DNA from: Angiostrongylus vasorum
Taxonomy: Eukaryota; Nematoda; Chromadorea; Rhabditida; Metastrongylidae
DNA: 64,000 nucleotides
NCBI GenBank assembly: GCA_018806985.1
Contig: JADANN010000375.1
Location: forward strand, 930,001-994,000
Direction of reading: 5' to 3'
In this document: one piece after another, positions 12,001 to 20,470 of the stretch
How the letters are laid out: the number at the start of each line of letters is the position of its first letter
Numbering within the stretch: position 1 is the stretch's first letter
The notes under the pieces: model-generated
Seen by the model: only the letters and a program-made list of their open reading frames with translations
The model's database searches: none
Told to the model about the DNA's origin: nothing
Position numbers and translations under genes: made by a program

Positions 12001-14350
12001 TATTACCCTTACTGAGGGCTAACGTGTTGTTTTAACTTATGGGTCCTATCGGCAATCATCGTCAAGGGGATGCTTTGCAAATATGTCAGCATCATTGTAG
12101 TTATATTGCAACAATTTCTTGAAATTTTTTCGCATACTTATGGAAATTAAACCTATGTTGTTATTTTTTTTCCCGCATCGAGTGTTGCGTGTAAAATTCT
12201 GAAAGCCCACAAAAAATTGGTCAAAGTCTAACACTGCAAGAGTGTGGCCACCAAGCGGCACACTACGATGTTTGGAAATCCGTTGTTAAGCTGGAATGGT
12301 GGTGGAAGGCCATTAGTGGAAGGCATGCTCAAGTCGATGCAAATGCGGTCAAGAATTGTCATACAAAACTTCTGGGTGCCCACGTCCCTTGAAGATGAAC
12401 AGACCGTCATGGTCTGTATGAACGACCAGTCAGAAAGCTAGTCTTAACACCCTGCGACTTTTTTGCTCAGTGGTTTGTGTGAGTAGGAAGTCCCCACTAC
12501 TAATCCATTTACTAAGGTTATGTTTCGTATCCCGCATGGTGAAGTCGGTTGATGAAATTTCCAGGTGGCTTGAAAAGCTAGTTGATACCAAACTACATTT
12601 CACGTAGTTAAGGAATAAATTACAAAGATTTTAAAATAGTAAGCTTCTCTTCAATCAATCTCTATTTTACTTCATTTATACGAGCCGCGGACATAGTGTG
12701 TGGATATCAGTAATTCTTTCATTTAATTCGTTGGCTTACATTTGTCGTCCATGGTGCTCTGGTGCACTTGCAATCTGAACGTGAGGTCGGCTACTATTTA
12801 AGAGATTTGTCTTCCTCATGAATGCCGTTGAATGCTGGTCCAGTTGGTTTCTCGTTTAATCACGTGATAGATCTATTGAACATTCCCAGGCAGTCAACAG
12901 CCTTTCATATCGGCGGGTTTTTCTTAGACAGGTATGGCACCATTTTCGAACTCAAAAAACATGAGAAGTTGGTATTTGCTGTTGTTGTTGTTGCTGCTAT
13001 TGTTGCTGGTCGATGGCTGACGAAAAAATATGAGGGACTTAGTTGGTATTGCAGGTCTGATGCAAGGCCGTCGTGGGTGAGGAAACAGCAACACAAAGCT
13101 CAGAGTTGCCTTACAAATGTCGGACTTGTTCTAAACGTTTCCCTTTTTTGCAGCTCTTTACAACCCAGTGTTGTTAGGAGAAAGTAAAGTATTGGGCTCT
13201 TTGTTGGGTTAAAATTTTTTTCCAGCCACAACAATTAATTTTTTAATTTGGAAGCGTGAGAAGAATTTCTCTGGAGTGCCAACAAACAATGGCTAGAAAT
13301 ATAAGTGCACAACGTCGTGAATGCTAAAAAAAAGCAATTGTATTTTGGACAAAGGTTTTTCCGATCAGACCTAAAGGAACTGTAAAAGATTAAAACAGGA
13401 TTAGCTTAAGTTTACATTTTTTAGTTTTCGGGGATCATAAAGGAGGCAACGTGGAACTTATATGGATTGCATGTCACTGTTCTCATTATATTATTTTTTA
13501 AGAGTTGAAAGATGAACGACCTTAGGAATGTTCATTGTTTTCAAAATGCTAGGATGCTTGAAAGAGGGCGGACAGCACAGTGATGGCGATGTCCGTCATC
13601 ACGAGCATTGTGCTAGTTCTATTCCGCTCCGGCCCAACCAAGCTTGTCATCCTTCCGTGATCGGTAAATTGGTACCGGGCTTGTCTGGGGAAAACATCAC
13701 TTTCTGCAATTCAATTGGGAACACTCCAGCCCGGCTATCTCAGGACTCCAGCGAGAATTGCTAGAACAGCATTCCACGACGTTTAGGATGAAATGAAAAT
13801 CCCCAAGCAGCAACCGAAACCGCACGTAGAGTTGGAAAATCTTCATGAACAGTGGATGCAAGGAAACGAATTAGATGTCAGAAGTGCTGGGATCCATAGA
13901 GTGGACGTGAAGATGGGTCAAATAAAATAAAATAAAAAAATAAAGATGCTTGATGCCGATATTAGCTATAGATGATATCTGAATGACTACTCTTCAAAAA
14001 AGAGAATCATTTAGACCACAGTACAACTTCCACTTTTAAGGTCATTTCCGTCGTTACTGTAATAACTTAATGGTTGCAGTGTTCTTCACTAAACTGGCGA
14101 TTTGTTCAGCTTGGTCCTTGAACCTTAGCACGTTTTCGTGCAAAGCAAACACACTTACGGGTTGCGAGACGAATTCTGTCGTTGAATAAAGGATGTTACA
14201 GAATGAAAACAACATCAGCACATATTTATAGGAACCGGTTTCTTGTCTAGTTTTTGAATAAACGATATAGATGAAGAAAGCATTGACTACCACCGATACG
14301 AAAAGGAGCGACGACGAGGCGAATTCCACACTAGTGCGAATCGCCCCCAT
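2926..14350 (-). CDS. Str-like serpentine chemoreceptor gene 1 (five exons, one apparent frameshift)
   Basis: A seven-transmembrane nematode chemoreceptor, probably acting in chemosensory cilia (family knowledge). Exons on the minus strand: 14159-14350, 9831-9994, 8311-8795, 5889-5968 and 2926-3097. Together they give about 364 codons, the usual size of Str-type receptors (~340). Signatures include TM1-TM2 ending EFVSQP, TM3 with NTAILTLQFIYRY, the intracellular stretch KALQTQLTRALIFQ, TM6 AAIPLLLSYIPRFALFTVV and TM7 with LVSVIDPAGVMYF plus HDYRRAV. Four splice junctions keep phase. Introns of 1.0-4.2 kb hold SINEs, R3, RTE and PLE relics. One extra A in the run at 8638-8643 breaks exon 3, by comparison with gene 2. 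The gene is either a recent pseudogene or carries a homopolymer assembly error. No exact family member name is claimed. Confidence 0.8.
3230..4290 (-). mobile_element. RTE-type LINE fragment 1 (RT palm to C-terminus), dead
   Basis: The minus strand encodes the C-terminal two thirds of an RTE reverse transcriptase, from the stretch before the palm to the C-terminal domain, matching the better-preserved copy at 40.5-43.3 kb. Many stops and indels are present. The RT catalytic box, FADD in the 40.5-kb copy, reads CADA here (near 4010-4030). The copy is 5' truncated, as usual for target-primed insertion, and lies in the last intron of chemoreceptor gene 1. Confidence 0.8.
4291..4660. other. intronic, nothing recognised
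   Basis: There is no repeat match apart from a short run of three GAAACCT-type units near 4597-4621. Two reading frames of about 70 codons show no domain. Confidence 0.4.
4662..4925 (+). mobile_element. RTE-type LINE fragment 2 (short RT piece)
   Basis: The plus strand reads the FNSVET region just before the RT palm, then a decayed stretch ending near the start of the RQGD-like motif (GGCAAGGCGATG at 4872-4883). It lies convergent to fragment 1, as a broken copy in opposite orientation. Too short and mutated for any function. Confidence 0.6.
5030..5285 (-). repeat. SINE2 relic, minus orientation
   Basis: It matches the 3' two thirds of the SINE2 copies at 11541 and 13562: the conserved block GTGCGAACCCCAGCACTTCT, then CTCATCCATCAGCCACGAAG and the TGAATGCTG block. 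The tRNA-like head is not recognisable. The longest frames across it are antisense artefacts. Confidence 0.65.
5286..5888. other. intronic, nothing recognised
   Basis: I see no repeat family of this window and no exon-like frame with splice signals. Confidence 0.4.
5889..5968 (-). CDS. chemoreceptor gene 1, exon 4 (TM6)
   Basis: This 80-base exon lies between acceptor TTACTTCAG and donor GTGAGT. It encodes AAIPLLLSYIPRFALFTVV and the start of the next loop, entering in phase 0 and leaving in phase 2. Gene 2 has an exon of exactly the same length and phase at 25794-25873, which supports both calls. Confidence 0.85.
5969..6609. other. intronic, nothing recognised
   Basis: Two overlapping minus frames of 62-85 codons cross this stretch but have no domain, splice or repeat support. 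Confidence 0.4.
6610..6800 (-). mobile_element. RTE-like LINE fragment, divergent
   Basis: The minus strand resembles the RTE RT segment around the RQGD-type motif (AATGGTATTGCGCCTTGTTT, then ACGTTAATCTCGTTGTAGAA). It differs enough from the other copies to suggest an older subfamily. A second crumb of the same region occurs at about 9640-9675. Confidence 0.55.
6801..7600. other. intronic; one unrecognised 118-codon frame
   Basis: The plus frame at 6822-7178 (118 codons) is open, but its composition is unremarkable and I find no domain or splice context. I treat it as chance or an old transposon. No other structure was seen. Confidence 0.35.
7690..7850 (+). repeat. family-B (PLE-linked, retrozyme-like) tail relic
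   Basis: It shares with 55600-55760 the block TTCGACTCGATGCGAC, followed by a decayed hammerhead-like region (GCGACGAAACATCAGC near 7812). Only the 3' part survives. The match is short. Confidence 0.4.
7917..8300 (+). repeat. R3 interspersed repeat, copy 2
   Basis: Orientation is opposite to copy 1: it begins CAACGTTTTACC then GTGGCTAGGAGG, and ends with AAGTAAGTAAGTA at 8300. It sits only 10 bases inside the intron from the donor of chemoreceptor gene 1 exon 3. The antisense reading of exon 3 therefore runs straight into the repeat. Confidence 0.75.
8311..8795 (-). CDS. chemoreceptor gene 1, exon 3 (TM4-TM5 and third cytoplasmic loop), frameshifted
   Basis: The acceptor GATACAG precedes 8795 and the donor GTCTGC follows 8311. 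It encodes YKLMWIVGILLWSLSYMFIT (TM4), an extracellular loop, a TM5 containing IVSLMVLSLIIMLYYGVK, then KALQTQLTRALIFQ. The frame changes at the six-base A run (8638-8643, T on the plus strand). Removing one base makes this exon collinear with gene 2. Without that change the product stops after the TM4 loop. Confidence 0.8.
9053..9335 (+). repeat. SINE1 (tRNA-derived), full-length copy
   Basis: The head has a box A-like TGGTGCAGTGGTCGGAGGCG and a box B-like GGAATCGACCC. The body has the family blocks GGCAAATTGGTACCAGAC, GATAGCAGCACTGGCTCGAT and GCATTCAATCACCTCCA. It ends with a TTTATCC-type tail. It lies in an intron of chemoreceptor gene 1. Sister copies occur at 11227, 14764, 15626, 32022, 34112, 37659, 59263, 60746, 62703 and 63822. 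Confidence 0.85.
9336..9830. other. intronic; small RTE crumb only
   Basis: Apart from a ~35-base stretch near 9640-9675 that resembles the RTE RT segment, I see nothing. Confidence 0.4.
9831..9994 (-). CDS. chemoreceptor gene 1, exon 2 (first extracellular loop and TM3)
   Basis: A 164-base exon between acceptor GGCATTTCAG and donor GTGAGC. It reads HGYTYMVYSNGIIENHKPW, then a hydrophobic TM3 and TAILTLQFIYRYL, the Str-type equivalent of a DRY region. It starts in phase 0 and ends in phase 2. Gene 2 has an equally long, clearly homologous exon at 34498-34661. Confidence 0.88.
9995..11226. other. intron 1 of chemoreceptor gene 1, unannotated part
   Basis: No repeat of this window's families and no convincing exon. 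Several frames of 65-70 codons are present without support. Confidence 0.4.
11227..11489 (-). repeat. SINE1 copy, minus orientation
   Basis: Read on the minus strand it runs from the tRNA-like head (TGTGGCGCAGTTGTTGGAGG near 11489) to the AGAGCTTTATCGTTT tail near 11227. All internal family blocks are present with scattered changes. Confidence 0.8.
11541..11912 (+). repeat. SINE2 (tRNA-derived), full-length copy
   Basis: Box A-like TAGCACAGTGGTAGTGATG and a near-perfect box B, AGTTCGATTCC, are spaced as in a tRNA. A ~280-bp body follows and the copy ends in GATCAAATAAAAAAAA. The second good copy is at 13562-13945. The A-rich AATAAA tail and the pol III boxes identify a SINE. It is separated from the SINE1 head by about 50 bp. 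Confidence 0.85.
11930..12115. repeat. palindromic tRNA-like element (foldback), degenerate
   Basis: The left arm has GAGATATTTGCAAAACTGCG, a tRNA-like block with GGGGTCGAACCCGC (a box B on the minus strand) and TGAGGGCTAACGTG. The right arm, 12072-12110, is the inverted TTTGCAAATATGTCAGCATC. The same architecture recurs at 34966, 44451, 53390 and 56870. Confidence 0.65.
12116..12719. other. intronic, nothing recognised
   Basis: Overlapping plus and minus frames of 60-71 codons occur without domain or splice support. Confidence 0.35.
12720..12850 (-). repeat. SINE2 relic, strongly diverged
   Basis: Only the block ending TGAATGCTGGTCCAG (12829-12843) and weak upstream similarity remain. It is called by comparison with 5030-5285 and 11541-11912. 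Confidence 0.4.
12851..13561. other. intronic, nothing recognised
   Basis: A short GTTGTTGTTGTTGCTGCT tract near 12977 explains the local open frames. Nothing else was seen. Confidence 0.4.
13562..13945 (+). repeat. SINE2 (tRNA-derived), copy
   Basis: Collinear with 11541-11912 through head, body and the final GGGTCAAATAAAATAAAATA tail. Box B is changed to AGTTCTATTCC, so the pol III promoter is probably weakened. Confidence 0.8.
14159..14350 (-). CDS. chemoreceptor gene 1, exon 1 (N-terminus, TM1, TM2)
   Basis: It starts at the ATG at 14350 and ends at a strong donor, CCC|GTAAGTGTG, after exactly 64 codons (phase 0, matching exon 2). TM1 contains LFVSVVVNAFFIYIVYSK, then SYKYVLMLFSFCNILYS as TM2 and EFVSQP at the splice. 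A longer frame simply reads into the intron. The start gives the short extracellular N-terminus usual for Str-type receptors. Confidence 0.85.
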
Positions 14351-14763
14351 TTGTTCAGTTTACGTGCGCCAATATTAATCGGTAGCACTGTAAAAAAAAT
14401 CGATAACCGTAGCTGTAAAAAAGGAATTACTGTAGCCACGTACGTTAACAACAACAATTTCCCGCCTTCGATACAAAATAGTGAGCTCGAACGAGATGAA
14501 AGAGACAGGAGACATATATCAAAGCAAAAAAAATGGCGGGAAAGTTTTTCAACTTTGGATGAGATGCACATCTGTCTCAAAATTTCATTTAGACAAACTG
14601 ATGTCGATTGCACTGTTGTAAACGGTGTTTCATCTTGCTTTGTCTTAAATAGTCACCGAATAGGGAAACTCTAAGTTTTCATATTTCTATGAGCTATTTT
14701 CAAAACATCTTATAGTTTGCTCTTCTGTGAAACACTCAGCATTTTATGGTATGTAATACGACA
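14351..14763 (-). promoter_or_regulatory. putative upstream region of chemoreceptor gene 1
   Basis: About 410 bp lie between the gene 1 start codon and the nearest SINE. No motif was recognised that I can name. The promoter role follows from position only. Overlapping frames of about 107 codons on both strands show no domain. Confidence 0.25.
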
Positions 14764-15033
14764 GCGGGCCCGCGTGACGCAGTGCTCGGAGGCGCCCTGC
14801 AACACACACGATGGAATCGACTCCCGCACCCATGGCCCACCAAGCCTTTCATCCCGTCGGCAAATTGATACCAGGCTTATCTGGAAGGACATCAACATTG
14901 GCTCGATACATCGGTAGGCCACCGCGAGTCATTGTAAAGGCCAGATATGCATTCAATCACCTCAATGATACTTAATGAAGTCGAATGTATGGCGCATCCC
15001 TCAGGGGATTGATCAAAGCCGAAAGCTCTAAGG
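14764..15033 (+). repeat. SINE1 copy
   Basis: Head CGTGACGCAGTGCTCGGAGG with box B-like GGAATCGACTCC. All body blocks are present, and it ends in a GAAAGCTCTAAGG variant of the tail. Confidence 0.85.
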
Positions 15034-15625
15034 TTTTTCATATGTGGATATTCCCTTCGTTCTTCACTCAACTATTTTGTCGAACTTTTTTTCTGTACTT
15101 CATGAATATCCGGACGATTTCTACAGGAAGAAGAAGAACATGCAGCAGTGCATATGAATTTCTGAAAGGAAACGACCATAAAATCTACATATTTCATTTC
15201 TCCAAGAATTCTCTGAGATTAATTTTTCAAAAAATTTTTCCATTAGAACCAAGTAAAAGTTCCTAGAAACCTAAAAACTTCTTCTTGTATTAATTGAACT
15301 AGTTAAGAACATTCGAATCACTTGAAAAACCAGCCGAAAACATCAGTGACTTGCTGACTAAGAGGAGTTCCTACAAGATTGCCACCATCCCCGTATCGTT
15401 TCTACTCAGTCACCGGCAGTTTCTGAACGTTTATGATACTAAGGTGAGTCATGTAGACGAATTCAAATGGTTTTTTTCATATTTTACATGAAGTAGTACA
15501 TAGTTGTTTACTCATCTACAACTTCGTCATCACCACATCATTCGTAGGTGACAAGCTGCTTAGAAGTAGCTTCCCTTAAGAATTCGCCTTCAAGCTTTTC
15601 CTCTTTGAATAAGATTTATAATCAT
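15034..15625. other. intergenic, nothing recognised
   Basis: No family match. A 93-codon plus frame overlaps the SINE1 end and continues without support. Confidence 0.4.
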
Positions 15626-15866
15626 ACGTGGAATCGATCTCCGCGCCCATGGCCTACCAAGCCCTCCATCCTTCCGGGATCGGCAAATTGGTACCAGACC
15701 TGTCTTGGAGGATAGCATCACTGGCTCGATACATCGGTAGGCTACTGCGAGTCATGGTAAAGGCCAGATATGCATTCAATCACCTCAAAACGATGATTGT
15801 TGAAGTAGAATGCATGGCGCATCCCTCAGGGGATTGATTAACGCCGACAGCTTTATCCTTTTTAAT
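15626..15866 (+). repeat. SINE1 copy, head truncated
   Basis: It begins at the box B region (ACGTGGAATCGATC), lacks box A and runs to the AGCTTTATCC tail. The 5' truncation is typical of retroposed copies. Confidence 0.85.
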
Positions 15867-15962
15867 ATGACGTGTGTTGTGTACGAAATAGTAACCATTA
15901 GAAGCTGTCTTGCTTAGTCGCAAAGCAGTAAGAAGGAACAGCAATGAAAAGAGAATAACCAT
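15867..15962 (-). CDS. candidate signal-peptide first exon
   Basis: The minus strand has an ATG at 15962 followed by VILFSLLFLLTALRLSKTAS, a convincing secretory signal with a small-residue cleavage region, then about ten polar residues. The frame then runs directly into the 3' tail of a SINE1 copy at 15866. I found no matching downstream exon, so this may be a broken secreted-protein gene or chance. No function is assigned. Confidence 0.3.
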
Positions 15963-17151
15963 CTCGTCTTTTTGCCTTTAAACAATGGAAGACATACCAG
16001 TCAGTTAGAAAACCGTTCAACCGTTATCCGTTCAGTGCAAGAAGTCATGTCAGCACCAATAATTTTCGCTCGTCTATGTCACCCATCAAAGATGCTCAAT
16101 GCCTTCCAAATTTTTTTAAGGTGCGTGAAGAACATTACAGTCTTCGCATGCGTTTGCTTATTTATCATCTCATACGAGGAAATAGCTATGGGTAGCTCAC
16201 CAAGCCTTGCCATGACATCAGCTTAGTCAAAGCTGAAATATAGATAGAAGAGTGGGGCTACTTGATGTTCAAATCCTAAAAAGCGAAAACATCTTCCTAG
16301 CCTGAAATTGCACCTAATTCGGGCATTTTAAGCGGTTAGTCACAGCGTTGTCTTTTTTGGTCTTCCGGTGGCGAACAGGAAATCAAACACAGAACGGAAG
16401 AGCTATAAGAAATGTCCCGGGTGAATGTTGCTTAAGGCGATCGGCTGTATGTCTTTGCTTTACCAAGACGACCTAGCTTTTAGGTTGATGTGTATATTAG
16501 TGGGTGTGACTGCATATGCGGGAAATTGCCCTGTACATCAATTTGGTCTGTTAACTGGCCAACATAAGGGAGTTTGTTCAGATTCGGATCGTTTTTAAGA
16601 TGCAATACGCATGTCAATTTTAGAAGAGGTGGGCGAGCTACCCGTGAGTTTACCCACAAGTCTCGGCAGAGAACTTCTCGAAGGCAGCAAAAGTAAATAA
16701 TAAGTGCTGAAGTTTCCATGTTGACTGAGTTAGCCTTGAACATTGAGAACTACTGGTTAGAGGTAGAGGTGAATTGACAGGTTCCTAGCTTCGGCTCTAG
16801 TTGCAGCAAAAGAAAACGATGTTGAATTAGAACTAAACTGATTTTTTTTCACACAAATGTTTTAGCAAAAAATCAAGGTGGTGAACTGCCTAGTTGAGGA
16901 GAAGAAATGAATAAGAAACTGACATGGTGTTATTAGACGAATTCCCACCGTTGTTGACTACTTGAAGCCACATGATTTAGGTCCAAGTAAGGATACTGTA
17001 ATTTATAATTGATGTTAGAAAATTGAAAAAAATCCTTTCACACGACACAGACTATTCCAGACACAGAGCATTCCAGATTGGAACCTTCTTTTAAAGAGCG
17101 GCCTACTTGTTCTGCTTGTCCTTCATTGTTTATTAGACAACTATGAGGAAG
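15963..17151. other. intergenic, nothing recognised
   Basis: A minus frame at 16480-16743 (87 codons) and a plus frame at 15972-16226 have no recognised domain. Confidence 0.35.
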
Positions 17152-17510
17152 AGAGAAGCACAGTGGTAGTGATTCTGTTCATTACGCAGAGGCACCAACC
17201 TACCTTGGCAATCGTTCGACCCAGCAAAGAGAATCAAGCCTCCTATCACACCGAGGTTGGCAAATTGGCTCACTTCCTCTAATCCATGTGGGAACGCTCT
17301 AGCATGGTCTTCTCAGAGTTTCAGGAAAAAGGATTCTACCAGCGTTAGTGGAGAAGACGATAAAATCCTTAACTAAGAGTTGAACCCGCACTAGAAAAAG
17401 TTTGAAGACTTTTTGTGGAAAAAAGGATACTAGGAAACGAATCGAATGCGAAAAGTGCCGTCATCTGCACAGTGGTGTTGCAGAGTCACGTAGTAATCAA
17501 ACAAAGAAAG
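17152..17510 (+). repeat. SINE2 copy, diverged
   Basis: Head AAGCACAGTGGTAGTGATTC and a box B-like TCGTTCGACCC. The body blocks GGCAAATTGG and GAACGCTCTAGC are recognisable. The 3' part is decayed. Confidence 0.65.
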
Positions 17511-19970
17511 AAAGTTATATTATCAGAGTAGCAGATCTTTTAGATATTACGCGACTATGGATCTCCCTCACAGGTGCCTCTCCAGCTGGTTAGTCACAAC
17601 GCTACCCAGCACAGCCCAAAACGAATTAGATGAAAAAAAAGATGCGAACTTTCTGCTTTCATGAAGCGAATATGGACCAATGGGTTGGATTTCCTATTTC
17701 TCCTGTTACATCGCACACACCTGTGGTGTTTACGTTAACATTTTCATGAATGCTTGCGGAGATGTGTTCTGTTTATGTAGATTGTACTAAGTAATCGAAT
17801 TCGACCAAAAGTGTCAGTAACGAAGTATTGAAGTCGTCACGCCTGCCGCGCTGCCGGCAACTATTTTGATGTGTGTTGACCCTTGCATTTTGCTTTTGTT
17901 GTTGTTATTTTTTATTTTGTTATTGTTCACATTGTTCACAGTGGATGTTGCGCGATGTCTTGTTCCATTCTGGTTTGATTTCAGACTGTGGTGGAAACAG
18001 ACCACTGTTTATTCAGCATTTGCTATCATTCTTTTCTGGACTATGGTGAAAGAAGTCTCTCGGTGAGGAGCTTTTTTTGGTCTGAAGCATTCTGGAAACT
18101 TTGGGTCTTGTTTTCTGTTTCTTATACTACCAGGTTTAATATAAGTCTTACATTATTGCTTTTCCTCAGGATTCTATCATTCAGAAGAAGTTATTCAATA
18201 AAGTAAATTCATTAATGTCATTATGAAAATAATGATAGGAAAGCTTTACCACTCAGAAATGTGTTAACTGACACGAGGAAAACTCTTCTGGTTCCATGTG
18301 ATCACTTTTGCTTTTTTTGATTCTGGCGTTCTTGATCTAAAAGCCTGCGTGATTTCATCGAGCTGCGATTTCTGAAGCTGTGGAAAATCGTTTGCCACTT
18401 TAAACCCAGCTCACATTATATTTGTCATGAATGGTTACCTAAGGATGGATTATATTACCATCTACAACCATTTAGAAGCTCCCCATTCTAAGTGATTCAG
18501 CTCCTTTTCCATGTAGTTTCTTTATTACATTAATTATATATATTATTATTATTTTACATCATTGGAAGGCACTCTATCAAATCTATGGATCAGAGCACAT
18601 GCTTTGGGCCAACCCTGAACAGTGAAAAATGGAAGCTTCAAAGTCCCATCAGTATGATAGTGTTTTGGTGGTTTCTCTTCCAGTATTCCATCAGTTAGTC
18701 TTATTATTGATTCATTCAAAAACTAGATAATTACTTCAGTGGTCACCTGAGAGCTCATATTGATTGTTACATTTTACATCAGATGTTTGATATTCTGGCT
18801 TCTCATTTACATTATTCTCCTGTTTTCGATCAAAAATATCATTGTCTTCTACTAAAACTAGTTACACACGGAGGAGGCTAAAGTCTAGTTGCACTAAATT
18901 AATTGCTTATTTTTATGACACAGGTGGGAGTTTAGAGACTACTCCTGCTTTATAGAGAATAGTCTCCATCACTTCATTTTATCATGCCTCTCACAATTTA
19001 GAGGCTACAGCTTTAAGTAAGGAGTGCAGTGATCAAGTCAATACTTCCATCAAGCTGCGGTTCCAATTAGTTCTTCATACGGTCTTGCTGTTTACACTAG
19101 GTTCACAGATCGAACACGTTTCTACTGTTTGCGTTTTATTGTTCTCATTGTCCTTGTTATTCTATCAATATTTCTTCTGTAAAGGTTTTTTTTACCAAAA
19201 TTGAAATGCCACACTGCAGCACAATAAAAGACCCATGGAGAAAGCCGAAAGAAGGGGAACATAACACACGAAGTAGTCAATACGGAATTACTGCTATGAT
19301 TGCAGGGATTCCAAGGATCACTTCGCCTATAGCTTAGCGAGCCATGAATTTATCGTGTTCGGGTGTTAAGGTGTTTACTAATGTGGCGGCCGATAAATTC
19401 AGATAAATTATTAAAAAAGAAACACTGATCTAAACTATGCGAAGATTTCAGCGTTTCGGCATAGGAAGAATCTTGTTGAACTGTCAAAAACGCAAGCTAT
19501 TTCTCCAGCAGAGTCAATTAATTGCAGGATGACGTTTTGGGCGTCCGAGCATCGGTCTTCGGCCTCTAACATAAAAACTGGTTGCAAATTGGCAACGAGT
19601 TTCTGTCCACCAAGATCCACGAAAGTTTGTGCTCAGAGCGTTAAAACGAGCTTTCTACGATCCACAAGGTTCGGCGATTTCGTATGGTAAATAGCGCTCG
19701 ATTGGTTTTCGAACTGCAGCAGGTGCCTCACATGAATCCCACTTGTTATGGAAGATATGATAAAGAGTAAAGATCTCGGCATTGATCAATTTTTCCAGGA
19801 ATGCGGCAAGCGCTTGAGCCTACTAAGCACCGCTGACATAAATGTTTATATATATCTAAATAGTGATTTGTGAAGGCACTATTATCAACTGAGCGTTTTT
19901 TTGCCGCATAGACAAGTCCAGAGAAGATTTGTTGACTTTGAAATTTTTTAATGGCTTAAGGGCCTCAAAT
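17511..19970. other. long unannotated intergenic stretch
   Basis: About 2.5 kb without a family match. It includes a TTG/TTA-rich pyrimidine stretch at 17880-17940. A 61-codon minus frame at 19435-19620 has a protein-like composition but no recognised domain and weak splice context. Confidence 0.35.
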
Positions 19971-19974
19971 GACT

Positions 19975-20045
19975 GGGGCAAGGCGTGAAACCTTGCAGTA
20001 TACCTCTAACCACTGCGCTACTCGTGATCTTGTCATGGATGCCAC
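19975..20045 (-). repeat. tRNA-like SINE head, isolated
   Basis: On the minus strand GAGTAGCGCAGTGGTTAGAG is an excellent box A, followed about 25 bases later by a degraded box B (AAGGTTTCACGCC). The sequence does not fold into a complete cloverleaf that I can see, so I call a SINE head, not a tRNA gene. Confidence 0.45.
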
Positions 20046-20346
20046 GGTTGCAAAACAGTTAACTCAAGGAACTAATCTCAGAGATCTTTGGAAATGTCAA
20101 CGAAATGTCCAGTATAAAGCAAAGTAAAGGTGGCATTATTTCATTGGCACTTTCGGGTTCATGATTTACTCCTACAACAACCTTGTAAAATTTGGTTACA
20201 ACACTATTAAATAACATCGATTTCGAATTAAAAAATACGATGTAATAACTTAAGCCTGAATAAATAAGTTGAGAGAAGGAATACGATGGAAGAAAGAAAA
20301 ACGGTTACGGTGGCAAAATGGTGGTGATTGCTGTAACTTCATAACT

Positions 20347-20470
20347 TCAGCAAAGAATTCCGTTGAACAGTGACAAAACAGCCCGACGATAGTCATGTGT
20401 AAAATACACAACACCAATAGGATCGATCAAAGCCACCAATGTTACCATAATCGGAACGAATGTTGTCCAC
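20347..20470 (-). CDS. chemoreceptor gene 2, exon 5 (TM7)
   Basis: The acceptor TTGTTTCAG precedes 20470. It encodes WTTFVPIMVTLVALIDPIG, then YFTHDYRRAVLSLFNGILC and a stop (20347-20349). It is shorter at the C-terminus than gene 1 but collinear through TM7. Confidence 0.85.

Noticed and set aside
17866..18066. Membrane protein frame with poly-leucine
   Set aside because: The leucine run comes from a TTG/TTA-rich simple stretch, and the opposite strand is equally open.
19975..20045. Functional tRNA gene on the minus strand
   Set aside because: Strong box A but a degraded box B, and no complete cloverleaf was seen.
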